Assembly: GCA_902406135.1 (NCBI GenBank)
Contig: CABPCX010000122.1
Span: 1-6,024 of the forward strand
DNA: 6,024 nt
Origin: an uncultured Eubacteriales bacterium
GTDB taxonomy: Bacteria; Bacillota; Clostridia; Lachnospirales; Anaerotignaceae
Direction: 5' to 3'
Under the pieces are notes generated by a model. It was not told where the DNA came from. It saw nothing but the letters and a program-made list of their open reading frames with translations, and made no database searches. The stretch's first letter is position 1; every line of letters begins with the position of its first letter. Shown in pieces: positions 1 to 5,361 of the stretch. A program made the position numbers and the translations under genes.

Positions 1-110
1 ATGTATATATAAATACTGTAAAGCAGTATGATTTTTGAACAATTTACAATAAGTAAAACTGATCGCATTTATAACAATTGAATTTTTAAAAGAATAAAAG
101 GAGGCGCAAA
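1..110 (+). promoter_or_regulatory. AT-rich leader of the surface-protein gene
   Basis: This stretch contains no gene. It is very AT-rich and ends in a canonical ribosome binding site, AAAGGAGG at 97-104, six bases before the ATG at 111. A short inverted repeat, ATACTG/CAGTAT with a five-base loop, lies at 13-29 and is followed by a T run (32-36). It could be the weak end of an upstream transcript or a small operator. Possible promoter pieces are TTTACA (43-48) and TATAAC (70-75), but their 21-base spacing is too long for a standard sigma-A promoter, so no promoter is called with confidence. Confidence 0.45.
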
Positions 111-185
111 ATGAAAAAAAGATTTTTAGCTTTAGCACTGTCTTTATGTATGATGATTGGTTCAGTGCCACTCACGGTTTTTGCT
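111..185 (+). other. Sec signal peptide (residues 1-25)
   Basis: MKKR is followed by a hydrophobic stretch rich in Leu, Ala and Met, then a helix-breaking Pro and the small-residue motif VFA before GDADED. This is a standard type I signal peptide. The cysteine at residue 13 lies inside the hydrophobic core without a lipobox, so this is not a lipoprotein signal. Confidence 0.9.
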
Positions 186-3100
186 GGTGATGCAGATGAG
201 GATACTTCGGTATGCAGCTGCAGTGAATTATGTACGGAAGATAATATTAATTCAGACTGCATTGTATGCTCTGAAGATTATATAAACTGTACTGGCAGAA
301 GCTCTGATTTGAATGAAGACAAAAAATCAGAGGATAAAACCGACAAAGATAAAAATAAATCATCCAGAATTAATGGGTCGGAAATCAGTGATGCAGACTC
401 TTTAATAGATTTACTGAACAGTAGCAAAACGGAAAATGAGGGTAAAAACTATACCATTGAAAGTGATATCACTATTTCGGGAAGTGACTACAGCTCATAT
501 ACAAACAGAGAGTTTGCAGGCACGATAGACGGAAAAAACCACACTATCACCATTGAAGGCGACGCCGGGCCTCTGTTTGATACATTAAGAGGGTCTGTTT
601 CAAATTTGAATGTGGAGTTTAAAGATGATGTGAATGGTGTGCCGTTTGCGGTTGATATTCTGAATGAAGATGACTCAGAACTTTTATTGAAAAATATTAC
701 TATTGAAGCTGGGGGTGATATACTTCCCTCAGAACATGATTATACTGAACACTACGCGTATGTTTTGGCGCCTCCGTATAATTATGGCAACTGGTATATC
801 AACTATAGCGGACAGCCTGTCTGGTTGGCAACGGGATTTGCGTGGTATTTATGGGGAGCTTCAGTGGAAGATATAAGTATAACTGTACATGGAGACATCG
901 GTACTGACAAAGAAAAACTTCAGGATACAACCTCGGCTGGATTTGCGTATTTTGCCGTAAGAGGCAACGATACTGATGAAGCTGTATATAAAAATATTGA
1001 TATAACAGTAGATGGAAACATTCAAAGTTATGCAGGAGACCCTGATGATGGTGGTGTCAGCCCGGCGTATGCAGCTTCTTACGGATTCGCAGCAGGAACA
1101 ACCGATAAAGGAGCCTCATTTGGTGCCCAAGAGCTTACTGAATTTAGCAGAGTAAAAATAACTGCGGAAAATATTATTGCGGAGTCAAAGCAAGGTTCAT
1201 CCTATGCAGCAGGAATGGCCTATAATATGCAGGGATATACCCATGACTGTACAGTTGATATATCAGAAATACGAGCCATAAGCAAAGAAGGATGTTCTGA
1301 AAATAATCAATATTCCTATTCAAATGGAGACGCTTATGCCTATGGATTTTTATTTTATGCTGTTGGTCCTGATGTGAACAGCAGAAGAGACTTCTGCGAT
1401 AACACGGTAAATGCAGGGGCTATCACTGCTAGGACAGATGCTGTTAAATATTCCGGAAAAGCAATGGCTTCCGGTTTTGGACATCAGATGATGAACTCAA
1501 CAAAAGCTACTCCTGATTTAAGTTATAACAATAACAGTGTAAATATTGAAAATGATATTTTTGCAAAAGCAAATAAGGGCGGAGCTGTAGCAGCTGGATT
1601 TGTAACGAACACAGGAATGGATGAGCTTAACAATGAAGACCATATTTATAAAAATAATGTGTATGTAGGAGGAAACATCAGGGCAGAAAGTATGAGTGCT
1701 GCGGCGGATGCATCAGGATATGCATATCTAAGCAGTACACATAGAAGAGCCTGCACAGTTCAGGTAAAAGGTGATATATCCTCATCATCGCCGACTCAGG
1801 CTACAGCTGCAGGTTTTACAGTTTTTCAACGTACAATAGAATATGCTTCAATAAAAGACTGTTCAGTTACTGTTGGAGGAGATATTAAGGCAGAAGTTAC
1901 AGGGAAAGGCATTGGAATAGCAGTTGGACTTGTTGGTGCGGTTATGAATAGCCGTTCAATGAATGAAAGTATGGAGATAAGCGGTAATACCATAAAGGTA
2001 AATGGAGATATTTGGGGCGAAGGTGTCAGTGGAAACTATATAATTGGTTTGATTGGCGGGCAGTTGAAATTTGGTACATATAAGCCGGATAAACTTATAA
2101 TTGAAAACAATCATTTCATTGGAAAAGAAAGAATTGCCGTAACAGGAGAAAATGGCGAACTGTACACGGATTTTACCTATTATGTTGATGAGTCAGTTGG
2201 ATTAGAGCTTGAAGGAAACACCGTAGAATTTACTGACGATAACGGACGAACTTATACTTCTGATTTGGAATACATAAATATTTCGTCAGGAAGTCCCTAT
2301 GGTTCATTATGGCGGCTTACTAAGATAGAAGAAATTATTAAGGAATATACAATAACCGCCTCGGCCGGCAAAAACGGAAGCATATCTCCTGATGGTGAAA
2401 AAATAGTTAAAGAAGGAGAAGATATAACTTTTACAATTACTCCTGACAAAGGATATAAGATTTCCGATGTAATAGTTGACGGTGAAAGCATAGGCGCAGA
2501 AGGAAGCTATACATTTGAAAGCGTAAAAGAAGACCATACCATTAAGGCTGTATTTGAGAAAAAATCCGACGGCGGTTCTTCCTCCGGCGGCAGCAGCTAT
2601 TCATTAAGCAGCGAAGCATACTACGTACGCTACCACGATGGCGATGACTTGGTTAAGGACGGAAAATACGGAGAAGGCGAAAGAGTTACAGTAAAGGGCG
2701 ATGTATTTGACGCACCCCTTGGAAAGGCTTTGGCTGGCTGGAGTACGGAAGAAGGCGGAAAGGTTGAATATGTACCCGGAGATACATTCCGTATGCCGGA
2801 TAAGTCAGTAAACCTTTATGCAGTATGGGAAGACGAAACACAGATACATAATGCTTATATAAGCGGTTATCCCGACGGCACCGTCAGACCCGATAAAACC
2901 ATAACCCGTGCGGAAGCGGCGGTTATGTTCTACAATCTTTTAGATGAAAAGAGCGGATATATTAATACATTCACCGATGTTCCTTCAAATCAGTGGTATT
3001 CCGAGGCAGTCATAACACTGGCGGGAATGGGCGTTGTAAACGGCTATCTTGACGGCACATTCAGACCCGACGCACCCATAACAAGGGCCGAATTTGTTAC

Positions 3101-3470
3101 CATGGCAGTGAACTTTGCCAAGGCTGGAAATGGCACATACTGCTCATTTGCCGATGTATCCCAGGATATGTGGTACTATGGCGCCGTGGCAAAGGCATCT
3201 GAAAAGGGCTGGATAGGTGGTTATCCAGACGGAACATTCGGTCCTGAAAGATATATTACCAGAGCCGAAGTTACGATTATAATCAACCGTATGGAAAACA
3301 GAGAGGCAGATATGGAGTTCATAGCAGAAAATATGAAGGATATGAACACATTTACAGACCTGCCCTCAAGCCACTGGGCATACAGCTCAATGATGGAGGC
3401 TGCAAACGGACATAAATATGTACGCGGCGAAGGATATGCCAAGGAAATATGGACAGAGACAAATAAATAA
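111..3470 (+). CDS. SLH-anchored surface protein with beta-solenoid-like repeat region
   Basis: This encodes an exported 1119-residue protein predicted to sit on the cell wall. Residues 1-25 are a signal peptide (KKR, hydrophobic core, likely cleavage after VFA). Residues 35-60 carry six cysteines, and 66-84 are a Lys/Asp/Glu-rich linker. Residues 136-168 (AGTIDGKNHTI, then GPLF and SNLNV) look like the GLUG-type start of a right-handed beta-helix. Residues 195-667 contain eleven degenerate units marked by a GDI/GNI turn and an A-x-GFAY-like strand. Residues 746-816 match a divergent InlB B-repeat, 821-830 are a Gly/Ser linker, and 837-908 match a Listeria-Bacteroides (Flg_new-type) repeat ending in LYAVW. 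SLH sequence follows from 911, with three ITRAE motifs. SLH domains of this kind bind secondary cell-wall polymer, so a wall-bound adhesin or structural role is likely, but the ligand is unknown. No enzymatic motif and no LPXTG sorting signal were seen. The start is fixed by the strong ribosome binding site. The gene appears to be transcribed alone and is followed by a terminator. Its 5' part is more AT-rich than its 3' part. Confidence 0.93.
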   Translation: MKKRFLALALSLCMMIGSVPLTVFAGDADEDTSVCSCSELCTEDNINSDCIVCSEDYINCTGRSSDLNEDKKSEDKTDKDKNKSSRINGSEISDADSLIDLLNSSKTENEGKNYTIESDITISGSDYSSYTNREFAGTIDGKNHTITIEGDAGPLFDTLRGSVSNLNVEFKDDVNGVPFAVDILNEDDSELLLKNITIEAGGDILPSEHDYTEHYAYVLAPPYNYGNWYINYSGQPVWLATGFAWYLWGASVEDISITVHGDIGTDKEKLQDTTSAGFAYFAVRGNDTDEAVYKNIDITVDGNIQSYAGDPDDGGVSPAYAASYGFAAGTTDKGASFGAQELTEFSRVKITAENIIAESKQGSSYAAGMAYNMQGYTHDCTVDISEIRAISKEGCSENNQYSYSNGDAYAYGFLFYAVGPDVNSRRDFCDNTVNAGAITARTDAVKYSGKAMASGFGHQMMNSTKATPDLSYNNNSVNIENDIFAKANKGGAVAAGFVTNTGMDELNNEDHIYKNNVYVGGNIRAESMSAAADASGYAYLSSTHRRACTVQVKGDISSSSPTQATAAGFTVFQRTIEYASIKDCSVTVGGDIKAEVTGKGIGIAVGLVGAVMNSRSMNESMEISGNTIKVNGDIWGEGVSGNYIIGLIGGQLKFGTYKPDKLIIENNHFIGKERIAVTGENGELYTDFTYYVDESVGLELEGNTVEFTDDNGRTYTSDLEYINISSGSPYGSLWRLTKIEEIIKEYTITASAGKNGSISPDGEKIVKEGEDITFTITPDKGYKISDVIVDGESIGAEGSYTFESVKEDHTIKAVFEKKSDGGSSSGGSSYSLSSEAYYVRYHDGDDLVKDGKYGEGERVTVKGDVFDAPLGKALAGWSTEEGGKVEYVPGDTFRMPDKSVNLYAVWEDETQIHNAYISGYPDGTVRPDKTITRAEAAVMFYNLLDEKSGYINTFTDVPSNQWYSEAVITLAGMGVVNGYLDGTFRPDAPITRAEFVTMAVNFAKAGNGTYCSFADVSQDMWYYGAVAKASEKGWIGGYPDGTFGPERYITRAEVTIIINRMENREADMEFIAENMKDMNTFTDLPSSHWAYSSMMEAANGHKYVRGEGYAKEIWTETNK
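213..290 (+). other. Six-cysteine motif just after the signal peptide
   Basis: Residues 35-60 follow the pattern C-x-C-x3-C-x8-C-x2-C-x6-C. Similar short Cys-rich stretches (CxC...CTE...N.DC.VC...C) occur, as I recall, directly after the signal peptide in many large surface proteins of gut Firmicutes. The role is unknown to me; metal binding or disulfide formation are both possible. Confidence 0.6.
693..2111 (+). repeat. Eleven degenerate 32-47-residue protein repeats, beta-solenoid-like
   Basis: Residues 195-667 repeat a loose pattern: a short strand (for example ITV, VNI, VTV), a GDI/GNI/NDI turn, a variable segment rich in small residues, a strand of the type A-x-GFAY, then a variable loop often ending in Asn (KNN, NNN, ENN) before the next strand. 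The A-x-GFAY-like positions start at residues 240, 275, 322, 366, 410, 453, 494, 534, 566, 604 and 644. The GDI-like turns are near 202, 261, 302, 354, 386, 437, 481, 521, 554, 590 and 632. The DNA itself is not recently duplicated; only the protein pattern repeats. Stacked short strands with recurring Asn suggest a parallel beta-helix stalk. Confidence 0.75.
2346..2834 (+). other. InlB-type and Listeria-Bacteroides beta repeats
   Basis: Residues 746-816 (from ITASAGKNGSISPDG through GYKISDVIVDG to HTIKAVF) have the layout of a divergent InlB B-repeat. Residues 837-908 (from YYVRYHDGDD through LAGWSTEEGG and YVPGD to NLYAVW) have the layout of a Listeria-Bacteroides repeat. A Gly/Ser-rich linker (821-830) separates them. 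In related proteins these small beta domains act as spacers between an exposed region and the wall anchor. Confidence 0.85.
2841..3419 (+). other. SLH wall-anchor region (half + two full + half domains)
   Basis: Residues 911-945 hold only the second half of an SLH domain (ISGYPDGTVRP, ITRAE). Residues 955-1003 and 1013-1063 are complete SLH domains, each with F-[TA]-DV, a Trp, GxxDGTF-x-P and ITRAE. Residues 1081-1103 hold only a first half (FTDLPSSHW). The three ITRAE motifs begin at 931, 990 and 1049. In known SLH trimers these residues bind pyruvylated secondary cell-wall polysaccharide. Confidence 0.92.
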
Positions 3471-3480
3471 ATCCAATAAA

Positions 3481-3512
3481 AGAGGGACCTATGAGAAATC
3501 ATAGGCCCCTTT
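3481..3512 (+). terminator. Terminator hairpin downstream of the surface-protein gene
   Basis: CCTATGA (3488-3494) pairs with TCATAGG (3499-3505) around a GAAA tetraloop. The stem extends through one A/C mismatch to GGG (3484-3486) with CCC (3507-3509) and then A/T pairs. The T stretch that follows (TTTATTAT) is short and interrupted. The hairpin starts 10 bases after the surface-protein stop codon. It is probably the intrinsic terminator of that gene, helped by the second hairpin. Confidence 0.75.
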
Positions 3513-3522
3513 ATTATACAAA

Positions 3523-3547
3523 AAACCGCCGATGGTATCGGCGGTTT
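3523..3547 (-). terminator. Terminator of the ECF S / aminotransferase operon, probably bidirectional
   Basis: CCGCCGAT (3526-3533) and ATCGGCGG (3537-3544) form a perfect GC-rich 8-bp stem with a three-base loop, extended by AAA/TTT pairs. On the minus strand the stem begins five bases past the aminotransferase stop codon and runs into six T residues. On the plus strand it is followed by TTTATTTTT, so it can also stop transcription arriving from the surface-protein gene. Confidence 0.9.
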
Positions 3548-3551
3548 ATTT

Positions 3552-4697
3552 TTAAAATTCTTCTGCTTTTTCCATTTCGTCCATAAATACGCTGCTCATA
3601 TCTGCTTTGAGAGGATATCCGAGTTTTTCAAATGTCCTGTCAAGGGCCTGAAGGGTTTCGGCAACGTCTCTTACATTGGCATTTTCGCCCATATGGCCTA
3701 TTCTGAATACCTTTCCTGAAAGTATGTCAAAACTGTCGGAAATAAGTATGTTGTATTCGTCACGCATTGTGGCAAGTATCTGTTCGTCATCCATGCTTTC
3801 GGGTACGGAAACAACAGTTACCGTATCAGAAAATCCATACTCGGGATAAAGGCTAAGACCTGCTTCCGTTACAGCCTTTCTTACGGCCTCGGCGATTACA
3901 TGGTGTCTCTTATAGATGTTTTTATCATAGTATACGTTTTTAACGGCTTTGCTCAGTCCCAGTATGTCACTGATGGGCATAGTATAGGGGAACCATTTTT
4001 CCGTATAGTAGTTTTTGAATGTAAGTATGTTGCAGTAGAATGACGCAATGGGAGTCTTTCTGTTTTCCATGGCCTTTATGGCATCGTCGCTTACGGAAAT
4101 AATAGTAAGTCCCGGAGGTGCTGAAAGTGCCTTCTGAGAACCCATACAGCATATATCTATGCGGCTTTCGTCTACATTTAAAGGCATACCGAAGGAAGCC
4201 GAAACGGAATCCACTACCGTAAGTATTCCGTATTCCTTAAGGATTGGACATATGGCTGATACATCGTTTAAAATACCGCTTGGTGTATCGCAGTGTACCA
4301 GTGTGGCATATTTGAAGTTGTGGTCCGTCTCAAGGAATTCTCTGAGACTATTGGGGTCAATGGGTTTACGGTAGCTTTTTGTGTAGTATACGGGTTTGCC
4401 GCCGTATATTTTTACAAAATCTCCAAAGCACTTGCCGTAAATGCCGTTGTCAATTACAAGCACTCTGTCGCCCTGCTCCGTAAGAGATGCGCAGGCTGCC
4501 TCAAGGCCTAAGATTCCTTCGCCGGAAAGTATATATACATTTCCCGTTGAACCTATTATCTCTCCTATCATATCGCAGGTGAGTTTGTAATGCTCAACGA
4601 AATCGGTATCCGCATCGGGATTGGTTGTTATAAGACTTCTTGCGGCACGTACATTGCTGCGTACCTGTGTAGGTCCTGGTGTCATTATTTTATACAT
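3552..4697 (-). CDS. Class V aminotransferase, pyridoxamine-pyruvate aminotransferase-like
   Basis: This is a 381-residue, complete fold-type I, class V aminotransferase of the alanine-glyoxylate/serine-pyruvate group. It has MTPGPT at the N-terminus, HCDTPSG (135-141), the cofactor-ring aspartate in VVDSVS (D163), the Schiff-base lysine in GSQKAL (K189), APPGLT after it, and RIGHMG with the carboxylate-binding arginine (R332). The phosphate-loop segment reads SGEGILGLEAA, with E60 where PLP-using relatives have Ser/Thr. Compared from memory, this and the GIYGK (85-89), FPYT and RIGHMG segments fit M. loti PPAT (about 393 residues), in which E68 excludes PLP and K197 binds free pyridoxal. The predicted reaction is pyridoxamine + pyruvate to pyridoxal + L-alanine in the cytoplasm. 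The second PPAT carboxylate arginine (R336) aligns with F323, so the keto-acid partner may differ. AAGGAG (4706-4711) lies eight bases before the ATG. The gene follows the ECF S gene by 18 bases. The family is certain; the PPAT specificity is moderately supported. Ordinary alanine-glyoxylate aminotransferase is the alternative. Confidence 0.9.
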   Translation of the reverse strand: MYKIMTPGPTQVRSNVRAARSLITTNPDADTDFVEHYKLTCDMIGEIIGSTGNVYILSGEGILGLEAACASLTEQGDRVLVIDNGIYGKCFGDFVKIYGGKPVYYTKSYRKPIDPNSLREFLETDHNFKYATLVHCDTPSGILNDVSAICPILKEYGILTVVDSVSASFGMPLNVDESRIDICCMGSQKALSAPPGLTIISVSDDAIKAMENRKTPIASFYCNILTFKNYYTEKWFPYTMPISDILGLSKAVKNVYYDKNIYKRHHVIAEAVRKAVTEAGLSLYPEYGFSDTVTVVSVPESMDDEQILATMRDEYNILISDSFDILSGKVFRIGHMGENANVRDVAETLQALDRTFEKLGYPLKADMSSVFMDEMEKAEEF

Positions 4698-4715
4698 AGT
4701 ATCAACTCCTTGCTG

Positions 4716-5246
4716 TTAAATAATTATGCTCTTCATCTGTCTTCTGAGAGGCTTTACCGCTATGAGGAATATGACGGCGGCAAATACCACCTGAATGATA
4801 TTTCCGGGTATGCTGGCTGCCGGTGCCGTCCAGTTTCCGTATATTACGGCTTCAGCTATGTAATAGCCTGTTATTTTTATTATAAGCGCAAGCAATACCG
4901 CAAGCAAGTACCTAAACATCGAGCAGTCCTTATTTTCGGTAATTTTTCCGACCGTATAGCCCATGAGACCCACAATAACGAAGGTAAAGGGTGCCCAGAG
5001 AGCCCAGCCCGAAAACAGGTCAAAGAGTGCCATTCCAAAGGCACCGCATATTGCTCCGGTCTTTTTGCCGAATATGGCCGCCGCCAGAAACAAAGGCACA
5101 TTTCCAAGATGTATGAGTCCTCCGTTGGCCGCTATGGGAAGCCTTACGTTTATAAATGCCGTTGCTATGAATACCAGTGCGATGGAAATACCGTTTACTG
5201 CCGCTGTCCTTGCGGCTGTGTTAGATGATTTTGCCAATCCGTTCAT
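4716..5246 (-). CDS. ECF transporter S component, possible vitamin B6 importer
   Basis: This encodes a 176-residue integral membrane protein with about six hydrophobic segments (roughly residues 16-34, 47-60, 63-80, 83-100, 111-135 and 146-165) and a basic C-terminal tail (KPLRRQ). Size, topology, the N-terminal helix with spaced alanines (IALVFIATAF), GGLIHLGN (42-49) and SIPGNIIQ (145-152) fit the S (substrate-capture) subunits of ECF vitamin transporters. No EcfA, EcfA' or EcfT gene is next to it, so it would use a shared energising module encoded elsewhere (group II). Substrate cannot be read from the sequence. The partner aminotransferase and the divergent MocR regulator point to pyridoxine, pyridoxal or pyridoxamine. 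Riboflavin, hydroxymethylpyrimidine or another small vitamin cannot be excluded. The ATG at 5246 is preferred over an in-frame GTG at 5255 because that GTG lies inside the ribosome binding site. Confidence 0.88.
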   Translation of the reverse strand: MNGLAKSSNTAARTAAVNGISIALVFIATAFINVRLPIAANGGLIHLGNVPLFLAAAIFGKKTGAICGAFGMALFDLFSGWALWAPFTFVIVGLMGYTVGKITENKDCSMFRYLLAVLLALIIKITGYYIAEAVIYGNWTAPAASIPGNIIQVVFAAVIFLIAVKPLRRQMKSIII

Positions 5247-5252
5247 TTTTCT

Positions 5253-5260
5253 CACCTCTT
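5253..5260 (-). promoter_or_regulatory. Ribosome binding site that fixes the ECF S start
   Basis: Read on the minus strand the region is AAGAGGTGAGAAAAATG. AGAGGTG is a good Shine-Dalgarno match a normal distance before the ATG at 5246. The upstream GTG (5255) is part of this element and has no ribosome binding site of its own, so the nine-base longer reading frame is unlikely. Confidence 0.8.
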
Positions 5261-5286
5261 ATTGACGTTAATTGTTATGTGCCATA

Positions 5287-5311
5287 TAATACTATCAAAC
5301 TGATTGTATTA
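5287..5311. promoter_or_regulatory. 25-base palindrome, candidate operator of the divergent MocR regulator
   Basis: TAATACTATCA and TGATTGTATTA flank a central AAC; ten of the eleven arm positions pair, with a single T/T mismatch. It lies in the 115-base gap between the divergent ECF S operon and the MocR gene, 41 bases from the ECF S start and 51 from the MocR start, where a regulator could control both. AT-rich hexamers on both strands overlap it (TTGATA on the minus strand at 5298-5293, TTGTAT on the plus strand at 5304-5309), as expected for -35 elements. No well-spaced -10 partner could be assigned with confidence. Confidence 0.55.
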
Positions 5312-5361
5312 AAACCGCCAGTTTATAAAAATATTATGGTGTCAGATGGAGGGTGGCATAT

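Noticed and set aside
13..29. Inverted repeat ATACTG/CAGTAT as a terminator of an upstream gene
   Set aside because: The stem is only six mostly AT pairs and no upstream gene is visible, so neither a terminator nor an operator can be claimed.
693..2111. Recent tandem DNA duplication within the surface-protein gene
   Set aside because: The units are alike only as a loose protein pattern; no long identical DNA segments are visible, and unit lengths vary.
4590..5228. 212-codon open frame on the plus strand with many Cys and Tyr
   Set aside because: It lies opposite the ECF S and aminotransferase genes, has no ribosome binding site or recognisable domain, and its composition is that of a complementary-strand shadow.
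5253..5255. GTG as the start of the ECF S gene
   Set aside because: The GTG is inside the AGAGGTG ribosome binding site of the ATG at 5246 and has no site of its own.
5247..5361. Riboswitch in the ECF S leader
   Set aside because: The leader is too short and no conserved aptamer pattern (for example FMN or TPP) is recognisable; a protein operator fits better.
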